64,000 nt of DNA from CAG-390 sp964579135 (GCA_964579135.1 CAZOFD010000004.1:1-64000), one strand, 5' to 3'. Numbered from the stretch's first letter, positions 34,647 to 43,742 are shown. Program-made: numbers and translations. Notes: a model not told the origin generated them from the sequence alone.

Positions 34647-34922
34647 ATGAACAAGACAGAACTTATCACATCGGTCGCAGAGGTCGCCGGTATCTCCAAA
34701 AAGGACGCTGCGGCAGCGGTCGCGGCAACGTTCGACGCTATTTCCGATGCAATGGCAAAGGGCGAATCCGTTCAGCTTATCGGTTTCGGTACTTTCGAGG
34801 TGCGCGAGCGCGGCGAAAGAATGGGCAAGAATCCCCGCACGGGCGAAGCCGTAAAGATCGAGGCTTCCAAGGCTCCCGCTTTCAAAGCAGGCAAGGCGCT
34901 TAAGGACAAGGTAAACGCGTAA
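34647..34922 (+). CDS. hup: DNA-binding protein HU
   Basis: 91-residue nucleoid protein: MNKTELITSVAEVAGISKKDA, then the signature GFGTFEVRERGERMGKNPRTG (around 47-67) forming the DNA-gripping arm with its Pro, and KAPAFKAGKALKDKVN. Normal length. It has its own promoter, RBS GAAAGGA and terminator. Confidence 0.97.
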   Translation: MNKTELITSVAEVAGISKKDAAAAVAATFDAISDAMAKGESVQLIGFGTFEVRERGERMGKNPRTGEAVKIEASKAPAFKAGKALKDKVNA

Positions 34923-34929
34923 AACGATA

Positions 34930-34965
34930 AAAAGCGACGGGCTCAAGATCGAGTGCCGTCGCTTT
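34930..34965. terminator. Terminator shared by HU gene and DUF421 gene
   Basis: AAAAGCGACGG (34930-34940) pairs with CCGTCGCTTTT (34955-34965), with an inner GCTC/GAGT extension. On the minus strand TTTTTATCGTTTT follows, so it can serve both directions. The last codons of the minus-strand gene lie within it. Confidence 0.88.
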
Positions 34966-35611
34966 TGTATATCCGCACGTTGCCTTGCGCGTCGGCGAGC
35001 ATAAGCGTGGTCGCATCGAGGTTCGGTGCTTTTTTTGCAAGCCATTTTTCGTCTTTTCCTATGGCGGCGAGTGAATTTTTGTTGACGGTGCCGTTGTCTA
35101 CCACTATATGATATATTCCGCCCTCGTCGCACGCCGCCCCGACGTCCGAGGCGGTCGCGGGACGGCAACTCGCTTTCGGTATAACGGAAACGCTGCCGTC
35201 CTGTTCGAGGATCGCGGCACCGACCTCGTCGGGGTCGCACACGCCGGCGCGTCGCAGTGCGACCATAAGCTCGTCCGAGGATATCCGCGCTTTTTTCAGT
35301 TCGTCGAATTTCGGCTGCCCCATCTCGATAAGCACGCTCGGTCTGACCGAGAACAAGGTCTTGAGCTTCGGAAATCTGCATTGCATATATGCGGAAAGGA
35401 TCTCTATCCCCGTGACGGCGGCGATAGGAATCAAGGCGATATACAGCGGTTCGCTCGGATTTTCTATCGGGAATGCGGCTATTTCGGATATTAAAAGGGT
35501 GCTGACGAGATCGGAAACGTCAAGTTGACCTATCTGTCTTTTCCCCATAATGCGCATAGCGCCGGTTAAAAGTGCGTATATTACGGCAGTTCGCCAAAAG
35601 ACGGCTCCCAT
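34943..35611 (-). CDS. DUF421 membrane protein (YetF-like)
   Basis: 222 residues: three N-terminal hydrophobic helices with RIMGKRQIGQLDVSDLVSTL, the hallmark of DUF421, then a cytoplasmic two-part domain with LIEMGQPKFDELKKARIS and AILEQDGSVSVIPK. Function unknown; relatives in Bacillus are spore-germination-linked or envelope-associated. I use the ATG at 35611, which follows GGAGGAGC closely; an ATG 14 codons upstream lacks an RBS. Encoded downstream of asnA but separated from it by a strong terminator. Confidence 0.87.
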   Translation of the reverse strand: MGAVFWRTAVIYALLTGAMRIMGKRQIGQLDVSDLVSTLLISEIAAFPIENPSEPLYIALIPIAAVTGIEILSAYMQCRFPKLKTLFSVRPSVLIEMGQPKFDELKKARISSDELMVALRRAGVCDPDEVGAAILEQDGSVSVIPKASCRPATASDVGAACDEGGIYHIVVDNGTVNKNSLAAIGKDEKWLAKKAPNLDATTLMLADAQGNVRIYKSDGTRS

Positions 35612-35658
35612 TTGCTCCTCCGACGTATAATCGTTTAGATTATCTTTCCGCAAAGATC

Positions 35659-35711
35659 GAAAAATATACGCAAGGCGCGTCTCTCGAGGTGTTTGAGAGA
35701 CGCGCCTTGCG
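35659..35711 (-). terminator. Terminator of asnA
   Basis: A 17-bp perfect stem CGCAAGGCGCGTCTCTC/GAGAGACGCGCCTTGCG (35669-35685 with 35695-35711). On the minus strand TATATTTTTCG follows. The plus side also has GTTTTATTATTT. Confidence 0.85.
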
Positions 35712-35738
35712 TTTTATTATTTCGTTTTATCGCTCGGT

Positions 35739-36743
35739 TTACAGAAGCGTTATGCCGTGCTCCCTGCAGGCGAGTTTCGTTTCGTCGGTCCAGCAGGAAC
35801 ACTGGACCTCGCCGATATGAGCTTTGCGCAAAAAGAACATACACATACGCGATTGCCCTATGCCGCCGCCGACAGTGTACGGCAGCTCGCCGCGAAGCAG
35901 CGCCGAGTGAAAGGGCAACGACGCGCGCTCAGGACAGCCTGCGGCAGCGAGTTGGCGCAAAAGCGCCGCCTCGTCGACCCTTATGCCCATACTCGAAAGC
36001 TCGAGCGGCATATCCAAAACGGGGTAGTAAACTATTATGTCGCCGTTAAGCATCCAGTCGTCGTAGTCGGGGGCTCTGCCGTCGTGGCGTTTCCCCGAGG
36101 CGAGCGGAGCACCTATCCCGGATATAAAGACCGCGCCGTACTTTTTCGCCGCGGCTTTTTCGCGTTCTTTCGGCGAAAGGGTGGGGTAACGATCCTCAAG
36201 CTCTTGCGAGGAAACGAATGTTATCTCCTCGGGTAGCAGCTTGTCTATAAAATTATAGTCGTCGGCGATGTAGTTTTCCGTTTGCTTCAGTGCGTCGTAT
36301 ATGTATCTTACCGTTTTTTGCAGGTACGCTTCGTTTCTGTCCTCGCGAGCTATGACCTTTTCCCAATCCCACTGATCTACGAATATGGAGTGGACGTTGT
36401 CGGTCGTCTCGTCGCGCCGAATTGCGTTCATGTCGGTATACAGCCCCTCGCCGACGGAGAACCCGTACTTTGCAAGCGCCGTTCTTTTCCATTTTGCAAG
36501 CGAATGTACGACGGAGTAACTTTTACCGTCCTCGCCGAGATCGAAAGAAACGGGGCGCTCCACACCGTTGAGGTCGTCGTTAAGTCCGCTGTCGGTGCCG
36601 ACGAACAGCGGCGCGCTGACGCGGCGCAGATTGAGCTGATTGGCAAGATCGTTTTGGAAAAAATCTTTAACTTTTTTTATTGCGATCTGGGTCTGCCGCA
36701 CGGTAAGGTGCGAGCGATAGCCCTCGGGGATGAATATCGGCAT
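35739..36743 (-). CDS. asnA: Aspartate-ammonia ligase
   Basis: Ammonia-dependent asparagine synthetase, related to class II aminoacyl-tRNA synthetases. 334 residues, the usual length. Recognisable blocks: RVSAPLFVGTDSGLNDDLNG, VHSLAKWKRTALAKYGF, YTDMNAIRRDE, VDQWDWEKVI, and the C-terminal TVGGGIGQSRMCMFFLRKAH with the motif 3-type Arg. The start follows CGGAG. Monocistronic with its own promoter and terminator; no T-box leader is visible. Confidence 0.97.
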   Translation of the reverse strand: MPIFIPEGYRSHLTVRQTQIAIKKVKDFFQNDLANQLNLRRVSAPLFVGTDSGLNDDLNGVERPVSFDLGEDGKSYSVVHSLAKWKRTALAKYGFSVGEGLYTDMNAIRRDETTDNVHSIFVDQWDWEKVIAREDRNEAYLQKTVRYIYDALKQTENYIADDYNFIDKLLPEEITFVSSQELEDRYPTLSPKEREKAAAKKYGAVFISGIGAPLASGKRHDGRAPDYDDWMLNGDIIVYYPVLDMPLELSSMGIRVDEAALLRQLAAAGCPERASLPFHSALLRGELPYTVGGGIGQSRMCMFFLRKAHIGEVQCSCWTDETKLACREHGITLL

Positions 36744-36808
36744 TTTTTCTCCGTTTCGCCGCGTTTTGCGGTTCTTTCGAAATTATTTGTCCGAAAAAAG
36801 ACGTAACA

Positions 36809-36837
36809 ATTATATCATTTGGCGCGTTTTGTGTCAA
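36809..36837 (-). promoter_or_regulatory. Promoter of asnA
   Basis: TTGACA (36832-36837), 17-base spacer, TATAAT (36809-36814) on the minus strand, both hexamers perfect. The stretch from 36838 to 36993 shows nothing else I can support. Confidence 0.92.
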
Positions 36838-36993
36838 GTACCGCTTTGGCATCTCGCAAATGCGCAAAATGCGCCGCCGCGCTTTGGAAAAACGTGCGTT
36901 GCGGAATGTTGCCGAACGGAGGCTTTTGCGGTGATTGCGGTTTTACGTCCGTTTTTGCCCGAAAAGATCGTTTGGCGCGATCGGTCGGCGCGT

Positions 36994-37404
36994 TTAGGAT
37001 GATAACGCCTGCCCGTCCCCTATATTATTGTCGCAGTCGCGCGATTTCGACTTTCCCGACGTTATATCGAAACTTACGTTTGCGAGAAAATGCAAAAGAT
37101 CGTTTGAAGCGTCGGACAAAAGCACGGAGACCCAGTGCGTTTTGTTCATATGGTACGCGGGGTAAACGCCGTCCGACGTACCGAAAGACGCGGATATTTC
37201 CGGCGGCAATTTTAAGTTGACGACGTCGACGCAGCCGTCGGCGGACGGGACGAACTTTCGGCGCGGTACCCTCATTACGAGCGCATACCACTTGCGATTT
37301 TCGGGATGTCGCAACACGGCGGAGTCGGAGTCGTCGCCGAAAGGATAGTCGGGGGTTACGTCGTGGCAGGTGCGGCAATATTCAAAAAATTCCGATTTTG
37401 TCAT
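36994..37404 (-). CDS. MmcQ/YjbR family protein (DUF419)
   Basis: 136 residues with the compact double-wing fold of the MmcQ/YjbR family: an N-terminal FFEYCRTCHDVTPDYPFGDD, RKWYALVMRVPR and the conserved YHMNKTHWVSVLL. Members are proposed DNA-binding proteins but their role is unknown. The ATG at 37404 is chosen because AAAGGTG precedes it and the promoter's start point (about 37430) lies downstream of the alternative start at 37464. Confidence 0.88.
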   Translation of the reverse strand: MTKSEFFEYCRTCHDVTPDYPFGDDSDSAVLRHPENRKWYALVMRVPRRKFVPSADGCVDVVNLKLPPEISASFGTSDGVYPAYHMNKTHWVSVLLSDASNDLLHFLANVSFDITSGKSKSRDCDNNIGDGQALSS

Positions 37405-37435
37405 TTCATACACCTTTTTGTCGTATTTCGATTTC

Positions 37436-37464
37436 ATTATACAAAAAAGTAAGCGGAATTTCAA
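37436..37464 (-). promoter_or_regulatory. Promoter of the MmcQ/YjbR gene
   Basis: TTGAAA (37459-37464), 17-base spacer, TATAAT (37436-37441) on the minus strand. Confidence 0.85.
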
Positions 37465-37637
37465 CGAAAATGCGAAATTTGCCGCAATTGTTTTCCGCGA
37501 CGCGACGGTGCGATCTTAGGTCGCGGCGGCAAAGCGGGAAAACGCGAGGGCTAACGCTCAATGTGAATTCGGCAAGTGCACGTCGGCGAGCGCACCTGTC
37601 GTTTGTCGGCGCGAGCAAGCATAAACCCTCGGCGGTA

Positions 37638-37666
37638 TTGACTTTGCTTTTGCGTTGTGGTATAAT
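37638..37666 (+). promoter_or_regulatory. Promoter of the ruvC-led gene run
   Basis: TTGACT (37638-37643), 17-base spacer, TATAAT (37661-37666). Between this and the divergent promoter at 37464 lie about 170 G+C-rich bases with no gene that I can support. Confidence 0.88.
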
Positions 37667-37719
37667 TTTATATCAGTATACTCGGATAAGTGTTTGCTTT
37701 TATGGAGATTTTGCGATTT

Positions 37720-38223
37720 ATGATGATTTTGGGAATTGACCCGGGGCTTGCGACGATAGGCTGGGGAGTTATCGAAACGGACGGCACAAGGCATCGCGCC
37801 GTTGATTACGGTGCGGTCGTCACTCCGCCCGGAATCCCCACGGAAAAGAGGCTTGTCGCGCTTTACGACGAGCTCGACGCGATAATGAAAAAATACAAGC
37901 CCGAAGCCGTTGCGATAGAGGAACTGTTTTTTAACACGAATATAACGACGGGCATAAGGGTGGCGGAAGCTCGCGGCGTGATACTTTTGTGCGCCGAGCG
38001 AAACGGAGCGGATATTGCGGAATATACGCCGCTTCAGGTAAAGCAGTCGGTCGTAGGCTACGGCCGGGCGGACAAAAAGCAGGTCATCTCTATGATAACG
38101 CTGATTTTGTCTCTCAAAAAGCCGCCGAAGCCCGACGATACGGCGGACGCTCTTGCGATAGCGGTCTGCCATGCGCACGCGACGCCATCGCGTATTGCAA
38201 AATATTATAACGGACGGATCTGA
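37720..38223 (+). CDS. ruvC: Holliday junction resolvase RuvC
   Basis: Endonuclease that cuts Holliday junctions symmetrically. 167 residues. The acidic catalytic residues are visible: Asp in LGIDPGLATIGWG, Glu in VAIEELFFNTN, and the Asp pair in DDTADALAIAVCHAH. VKQSVVGYGRADKKQV is the typical middle block. Starts at 37720 or 37723 fit the family; SD GGAG lies about 12 bases upstream, a long spacing. ruvA and ruvB are not adjacent; a 23S methyltransferase gene follows after three bases. Confidence 0.95.
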   Translation: MMILGIDPGLATIGWGVIETDGTRHRAVDYGAVVTPPGIPTEKRLVALYDELDAIMKKYKPEAVAIEELFFNTNITTGIRVAEARGVILLCAERNGADIAEYTPLQVKQSVVGYGRADKKQVISMITLILSLKKPPKPDDTADALAIAVCHAHATPSRIAKYYNGRI

Positions 38224-38226
38224 AAA

Positions 38227-39099
38227 ATGTGGATAGCTGACAAATGGAACGATTATAAACTCTTGGACACGCTGAATGGCGAGAGGCTTGAAAAATGGGG
38301 CTCCTACGTGCTCGTACGCCCCGACCCGCAAGTCGTGTGGCACGGGGAAAAGAAACGGCGCGAATGGCACGCTGCCGACGGAGTGTACAGCCGCTCTTCC
38401 TCGGGCGGCGGCGCGTGGAGCGTAAACCGTCTGCCGCGCGAATGGAACGTGTCGTACGGGAAGCTGCGCTTCGTTTTGCGCCCGATGGGATTTAAGCATA
38501 CGGGGCTTTTTCCCGAGCAAGCCGCTAACTGGGATTGGTTTTCCGAACTTATTTCGAACGCTGGGCGCGAGATACGCGTGCTTAATCTTTTCGCCTACAC
38601 CGGAGGAGCCACCGTTGCGGCGGCGGCGGCGGGGGCGTCCGTTTGCCACGTTGACGCGGCAAAGGGTATGGTCGCGCAAGCGAAAGAGAACGCCGCGCTG
38701 TCCGGTCTGCGCGACGCGCACGTGCGATATATCGTCGACGACTGCAAAAAATTCGTGGAGCGCGAGTTGCGACGCGGGAACAGATACGAAGCGATAATAA
38801 TGGATCCGCCATCGTACGGTCGGGGACCCGGGGGCGAGGTGTGGAAGATAGAGGAATCGATAGACGAGCTGATAACCCTTGCCTCGGGGCTCCTCTCTGA
38901 CGACCCGCTGTTTTTTTTGGTGAACTCCTATACGACGGGGCTTTCGCCGCTTACGATGAAGTATATGATAGACAGGCGTATAACCGACAAGGTCGGCGGC
39001 AAGTGCGAGATCGGCGAGCTTGCGTTGCCCGTGGAGTCGACGGGCGGGCTTTTGCCTTGCGGCGCTTCGGCGAGATGGACCGCGCCGTCGGCAAGATAA
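38227..39099 (+). CDS. RlmI/RlmK-like class I SAM-dependent RNA methyltransferase
   Basis: 290 residues. MGFKHTGLFPEQAANWDW leads into motif I VLNLFAYTGGATVAAAAAGA, then VCHVDAAKGMVAQAKEN and the catalytic-loop MDPPSYGRG, the COG1092 pattern of 23S rRNA m5C/m7G enzymes. An N-terminal beta domain of about 100 residues replaces the PUA domain of E. coli RlmI. The exact target base is not inferable. Confidence 0.86.
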   Translation: MWIADKWNDYKLLDTLNGERLEKWGSYVLVRPDPQVVWHGEKKRREWHAADGVYSRSSSGGGAWSVNRLPREWNVSYGKLRFVLRPMGFKHTGLFPEQAANWDWFSELISNAGREIRVLNLFAYTGGATVAAAAAGASVCHVDAAKGMVAQAKENAALSGLRDAHVRYIVDDCKKFVERELRRGNRYEAIIMDPPSYGRGPGGEVWKIEESIDELITLASGLLSDDPLFFLVNSYTTGLSPLTMKYMIDRRITDKVGGKCEIGELALPVESTGGLLPCGASARWTAPSAR

Positions 39100-39115
39100 C
39101 GTCGGGGAGATTTTG

Positions 39116-40030
39116 ATGGAAAAATTTATCGAAGCCGTCGGACTCGAATATAATTATTCTTCCGACGAAGCGCAGACGACCTTGGGCGATCGCGACGACG
39201 AAAAAGCCGCCGGTGCAAACGAAAACTATGCCGTGCGCAATATAACGATAGACGTTGCAAAAGGCGAGTATATAGCGATAGTCGGACGAAACGGATCGGG
39301 GAAATCGACGTTCGCTAAGATGCTGAATCTTGTCCTCGAACCGAGCGGCGGCACGCTTGTCGTCGACGGTCAAAAAATCGACGGAGATATCGACGACTGC
39401 GCTCTTACCGAGCTGCGCCGCAGGATAGGGATGGTCTTTCAAAACCCGGACAACCAACTCGTTGCGACCGTCGTGGAGGAGGACGTCGCTTTCGGTCCCG
39501 AGAATCTCGGCGTGCCGTCGGCGGAGATACGCAAACGTGTGGACGAAGCGCTTGACGACGTCGGTATGCGCGAATACGCAAAGCACGAGCCGTCGCGCCT
39601 TTCCGGCGGGCAAAAGCAACGCGTTGCGATAGCGGGGATCCTCGCGATGAAACCGAGTTGCATAATATTCGACGAATCGACGGCAATGCTAGACCCCGTG
39701 GGCAGGCGAGAGGTCGTCGACGTTATGGAAAAACTCGTGCGCGAGGGAATAACGGTCATAAACATAACGCACCATATGAACGAGGCGGCGCGCGCCTCGC
39801 GCGTGATAGTTATAAACGGCGGCGAGGTCATCTCCGACGGAGATCCGCACGACGTTTTTGCCGATGCGGCGCTTCTGCGCGACGCAGGGCTCGAACTTCC
39901 GCAGTGTTCCGCGCTCGTGGCGGAACTGAACGCGCGCGGTGCAAACGTAAAAATGGGAATAACGCCCGAGGAATGTGCGGCTAATATAGCCGTCGCACTC
40001 GGAAAGGTCAAAAATGATCAAAGCAAATAA
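39116..40030 (+). CDS. ecfA1: ECF transporter ATPase EcfA1
   Basis: 304-residue ATPase of the energy-coupling factor module for vitamin/metal uptake. Walker A GRNGSGKST (about 57-65), VFQNPDNQLVATVVEEDVAF (a Q loop typical of EcfA), signature LSGGQKQRVA, Walker B IIFDESTAMLDP. A 25-residue charged insertion near the N terminus (about 16-36) is unusual. ATG 39116 follows GGGGAGA. Overlaps ecfA2 by 17 bases. Confidence 0.95.
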   Translation: MEKFIEAVGLEYNYSSDEAQTTLGDRDDEKAAGANENYAVRNITIDVAKGEYIAIVGRNGSGKSTFAKMLNLVLEPSGGTLVVDGQKIDGDIDDCALTELRRRIGMVFQNPDNQLVATVVEEDVAFGPENLGVPSAEIRKRVDEALDDVGMREYAKHEPSRLSGGQKQRVAIAGILAMKPSCIIFDESTAMLDPVGRREVVDVMEKLVREGITVINITHHMNEAARASRVIVINGGEVISDGDPHDVFADAALLRDAGLELPQCSALVAELNARGANVKMGITPEECAANIAVALGKVKNDQSK

Positions 40031-40892
40031 GATAGAACTGAAAAACGTATCTTTCGTATACGGAAAGAAGACTCCGTTTGAGATCGACGCGCTTAAAAAC
40101 GTCAGTATGTCCGTGTCTTGCGGCGAGACCGTTGGGATCATCGGGCACACGGGCTCCGGCAAGTCGACGCTCGTGCGCCTGCTTAACGGGCTCGAGAGGC
40201 CCTCCGCGGGGCAAGTGCTTCTTGACGGCGAGGATATTTGGGCAAAACCCAAGGAGATAGGCAAGATCCGCTTTCGCGTGGGGCTTGTGATGCAGTATCC
40301 CGAATATCAGCTATTCGAGGAGACGGTCGCGGCGGATATCGCCTACGGCCCGAAGAATATGGGGCTGGACGAAGACGAGGTGCGGCGTCGCGTTGCCGAA
40401 TATTCCGCATTGGTCGGGCTCGGCGAGGAGGAACTCGCGAGGTCTCCGTTCGAGCTGTCGGGCGGACAAAAGCGACGCGCGGCAATCGCGGGCGTGATGG
40501 CAATGCGCCCGGAGGTGCTCGTACTCGACGAGCCTGCGGCGGGGCTCGACCCGATCGGAAGAAAAACGATATTCGACGCGATAGAAAATTACAAAAAGTC
40601 CGAGGGCGCGACGGTTTTGATAGTTTCGCACAGTATGGAGGATATGGCTCTTCTTTGCGACAGCGTCGTCGTTATGTCCGGCGGAAGCGCGGTGCTTTGC
40701 GGCACGGCTGACGAGGTCTTTTCCGCACCGGACGCATTGCGCGCGGTCGGGCTCGACGTTCCCGAGGTCACGCTGACGACGGATCTTCTTGCCGCTCTCG
40801 GATATCCGACGGGCAAAACTCTTTATAAGGTCTCCGACGCAGTCGACGCCGTTTACGATCTGTTTTGCAAGGCAGAGGAGGATGCAAGATGA
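40014..40892 (+). CDS. ecfA2: ECF transporter ATPase EcfA2
   Basis: 292 residues; pairs with EcfA1. Walker A GHTGSGKST (about 45-53), VMQYPEYQLFEETVAADIAY, signature LSGGQKRRAA, Walker B LVLDEPAAGLDP. Translationally coupled at both ends: overlaps ecfA1 by 17 bases and ecfT by four. No substrate-binding S component is encoded nearby, so this is a shared (group II) module serving several S proteins elsewhere. Confidence 0.95.
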   Translation: MIKANKIELKNVSFVYGKKTPFEIDALKNVSMSVSCGETVGIIGHTGSGKSTLVRLLNGLERPSAGQVLLDGEDIWAKPKEIGKIRFRVGLVMQYPEYQLFEETVAADIAYGPKNMGLDEDEVRRRVAEYSALVGLGEEELARSPFELSGGQKRRAAIAGVMAMRPEVLVLDEPAAGLDPIGRKTIFDAIENYKKSEGATVLIVSHSMEDMALLCDSVVVMSGGSAVLCGTADEVFSAPDALRAVGLDVPEVTLTTDLLAALGYPTGKTLYKVSDAVDAVYDLFCKAEEDAR

Positions 40893-41716
40893 AAAACGTG
40901 TCGATAGGGCAATATTATCCCTCGGATTCGCGTGTGCACAGGCTCGACGGCAGGGTCAAACTTTTGCTTGCCGTGGCTTTTGCCGTTTGCACCTTTCTTT
41001 GCAAAACGGCGGCGTCGTTTGCTTTTCTGGCATTTGCCACCCTTGCGCTTATTGCCGTTTGTCGTATTCCGTTCGGTATCGTAATGCGTTCCGTACGCAC
41101 CGTCGCTTTCATTATAGCGTTTACTTTTTTTCTCAATATGTTTTTTACGTCCGGAGCGGGCGAGCCGATATTTTCTTTTTGGATATTCAAACTTTATCCC
41201 GAGGGGATAATCAAGGCGCTGCTTATGTCCGTGCGTATCTTGTCGCTTATATTGGGCACGTCGCTCTTCGTTTCGTACACGACGACGCCGATAGAATTGA
41301 CGGATGCTCTCGAGGATCTTTTGAAGCCGCTTAAGGTGCTGCATTTTCCCGTGCACGAGTTCGCTATGATGATGTCCATTGCGCTGCGGTTTATTCCGAC
41401 GCTCTCCGATGAGATAGACAGGATAATGACGGCGCAAAGGGCGCGGGGCGCGGATTTTTCGACGGGCTCTATCGTAAAGCGCATAAAGGCCCTCGTCCCC
41501 GTTATAATCCCGCTCTTCGTATCCTCGTTCAGGCGTGCCGACGAACTGGCAACGGCTATGGAATGTCGCTGTTATCGCGGCGGAGAGGGGCGTACGAGGC
41601 TCAACGTGCCCCGTTTCGGCGCGGCGGATCTTGTCGCCGCATTCGTTGCCGCGGTTTTTTGCGTTTCGCTCGTGCTGCTTAATCGCGTGCTCGTTTTGCC
41701 CGCGTATTCGATATGA
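40889..41716 (+). CDS. ecfT: ECF transporter membrane coupling protein EcfT
   Basis: 275 residues, about six hydrophobic segments, and the ATPase-docking Ala-Arg-Gly motifs: TAQRARGADF and ELATAMECRCYRGG, where the AxARG motif of coupling helices is expected. SDSRVHRLDGRVKLLLA is the usual N terminus. The ATG at 40889 overlaps the ecfA2 stop with GGAGG eight bases upstream. Overlaps truA by four bases. Confidence 0.94.
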   Translation: MKNVSIGQYYPSDSRVHRLDGRVKLLLAVAFAVCTFLCKTAASFAFLAFATLALIAVCRIPFGIVMRSVRTVAFIIAFTFFLNMFFTSGAGEPIFSFWIFKLYPEGIIKALLMSVRILSLILGTSLFVSYTTTPIELTDALEDLLKPLKVLHFPVHEFAMMMSIALRFIPTLSDEIDRIMTAQRARGADFSTGSIVKRIKALVPVIIPLFVSSFRRADELATAMECRCYRGGEGRTRLNVPRFGAADLVAAFVAAVFCVSLVLLNRVLVLPAYSI

Positions 41717-42471
41717 AACTCTTTTTAAAGATAAAATACGACGGCTCGCGTTACGGCGGATATCAGGTGCAAAAGAATGCCGTTACGGTGCAGCAAAAGC
41801 TGAACGAAGCGACGCAAGATCTTTTCGGCTTCGATTGCGATATCGTCGGCTGTTCAAGGACCGATGCCGGCGTTCATGCCGAATGTTTTTGCCTGACCGT
41901 CGCGAAAAAGGGCGAGGACTCTCTTGTGTCGTCGTTGCCGTGCGAAAAAGTTCCGCGCGCGCTTAACGTGCGTTTGCCGAGCGATATCGCGGTATACGAG
42001 GCGAGGTGGGTAGGCGACGACTTTCACGCACGCTACGGGGTTCGCGAGAAGACGTACGTGTATAGGATCCTTAATTCTCCCGAGCGAGACCCGTTTTACG
42101 AAAAGCGGGCGTGGCACTGCCCGCGACCCATTTCGGAATCGGACGTTCGCGCTATGCGAGCGGCGGCGGTGGATATCGTCGGCAAACACGATTTTTCGGC
42201 GTTTATGGCGTCGGGGTCGTCGGTCAAGAGTACGGTTCGCACCGTAACTCGGGTTGACGTTTTGCGTCGCGGAGATCTTATCGAGATTTACGTCGGTGCG
42301 GACGGATTTTTATATAATATGGTCCGCATAATAGCGGGGACGCTTCTCGACGTTGCGCGAGGGCGTATCCCCGAGGGGGCGATAGCGGAAATAATAGACT
42401 CGCGCGACAGGTCGCGCGCAGGTGTGACCGCTCCCGCCGAGGGACTTTATTTGTGGGACGTTAAATATTAA
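41713..42471 (+). CDS. truA: tRNA pseudouridine synthase TruA
   Basis: Isomerises U38-U40 in the anticodon arm. 252 residues. CSRTDAGVHAECFCLTV contains the catalytic Asp; YDGSRYGGYQVQKNAVTVQ at the N terminus and FLYNMVRIIAGTLLDVARG near the C terminus are family landmarks. The ecfA-ecfA-ecfT-truA order is conserved in many Bacillota. Confidence 0.96.
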   Translation: MKLFLKIKYDGSRYGGYQVQKNAVTVQQKLNEATQDLFGFDCDIVGCSRTDAGVHAECFCLTVAKKGEDSLVSSLPCEKVPRALNVRLPSDIAVYEARWVGDDFHARYGVREKTYVYRILNSPERDPFYEKRAWHCPRPISESDVRAMRAAAVDIVGKHDFSAFMASGSSVKSTVRTVTRVDVLRRGDLIEIYVGADGFLYNMVRIIAGTLLDVARGRIPEGAIAEIIDSRDRSRAGVTAPAEGLYLWDVKY

Positions 42472-42482
42472 CGGAGGCGAAA

Positions 42483-43727
42483 GTGGCGATCTTCGGAAAA
42501 AGAAAAAAGCGCCCGTCGGATTTGACCGCGGCGAACTCAAACGAGCGTGTGGACGATATATTCGGTGCCTCGGGTGAATATAATGGGTTTTACGACAAAG
42601 TATCCGTCGCATATCGCGCGGCTGAACTTTTGCTGCTCGCAGCGCTGATATTTTACGTCGTTTTCGCTGCGATCGGCAACGCGGGAAGCATATCGTACGA
42701 CAGCCTCGGGTACGTCGTTCGCAATTTTTCCGTAAAACTCGCTGAGAACGGGGCAAATGCGGACGGCATACTGTATAACCCCGACTCGGACGTGTCGTTC
42801 GCGTTTTTCGGCAAGGGTCTTGCGGTCGCGGGCTCGTCGGGGATCAATATTTTTTCGCCGACGGGTAGGCTTTTGTGCGACGGCTCGCACGGATATTCCA
42901 CGCCGGTTCTCGCTTCGTCGGAAAAATATGCGCTCGTTTTCGACGGCGACGGCGAAGAGTATGCCGTTTACAACTCGTTTTCCGAGGTGTGGCGCGAAAA
43001 TTCGGGCAAAAAGATATACGGAGCCGCCGTTTCCGACGACGGTTGGTACGCGCTTATCGTCGAAAGCGAGGAATATACGACTGCGGTCGAACTTTACGAC
43101 AAAAATTTCAGGCTTGTCAATCGCTTTTTGAAAAACGGTTACGTTACTGCCGTATCGCTCGACGACGATAAAGGCATAGCCGTGGCGACCGTAAGCGTAA
43201 ACTCGAACGGGGAATACGAGACGGAGATAATGTTTTGCGAGTTCGGCAAAAGCGAGATTTCGGCGAAAACGATCGTGCGTGCGGGGCTGCCGCTTCGCAT
43301 CTCTTTTGTCGACGGCGGCGTTTTGCTGCTGTGCGACGACGCTCTTCTTTCGTTTGCCGCGGATCTGTCGCTAAGGTCGAAATTTGATTTTGACGGCGGC
43401 AAGATCTGCGATGCCGACGTTACGCGGCAAGGCGCCGCCGTCGTTCTCTCGACGAAAAACGCTGCCTCTTACCGTGCGCTCGTTTTTTCGCAGAGCGGCG
43501 ATTGCGAGGCGGAGACGACGTTCTCGGGCGCAGTCTCATCGGTGGTTTACGGTGACGGAGCGGCTTATATAAACGAGCACGGCACGCTTTTGCGCGTCGG
43601 AGCGGACGGCGTTTGCGAGCATACGTCGTACGTGGACGAAAACGCGAAACTGCTTTATTGCGGCGGCGGGCGGCTTTACGTTTGCGCTTCTTCGTGCGCG
43701 CGTTCCGTCGTTTTCGAGACAAGATGA
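42483..43727 (+). CDS. DUF5711-like membrane-anchored beta-propeller protein
   Basis: 414 residues; function unknown. A charged cytoplasmic N terminus of about 45 residues, one hydrophobic helix (about 47-66), then a long outside part of short repeated strands: ILYNPDSDVSFAFFGKGLAV, IFSPTGRLLCD, YALVFDGDGEEYAVYNSFSE, AAVSDDGWYALIVES. This is the pattern of a WD/PQQ-like propeller. The closest family I recognise is DUF5711 of Clostridia. It starts with GTG at 42483 after GGAGG. It precedes cvpA and the Clp ATPase with 15- to 25-base gaps. Confidence 0.7.
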   Translation: MAIFGKRKKRPSDLTAANSNERVDDIFGASGEYNGFYDKVSVAYRAAELLLLAALIFYVVFAAIGNAGSISYDSLGYVVRNFSVKLAENGANADGILYNPDSDVSFAFFGKGLAVAGSSGINIFSPTGRLLCDGSHGYSTPVLASSEKYALVFDGDGEEYAVYNSFSEVWRENSGKKIYGAAVSDDGWYALIVESEEYTTAVELYDKNFRLVNRFLKNGYVTAVSLDDDKGIAVATVSVNSNGEYETEIMFCEFGKSEISAKTIVRAGLPLRISFVDGGVLLLCDDALLSFAADLSLRSKFDFDGGKICDADVTRQGAAVVLSTKNAASYRALVFSQSGDCEAETTFSGAVSSVVYGDGAAYINEHGTLLRVGADGVCEHTSYVDENAKLLYCGGGRLYVCASSCARSVVFETR

Positions 43728-43742
43728 TCGGAGGAAGATAAC

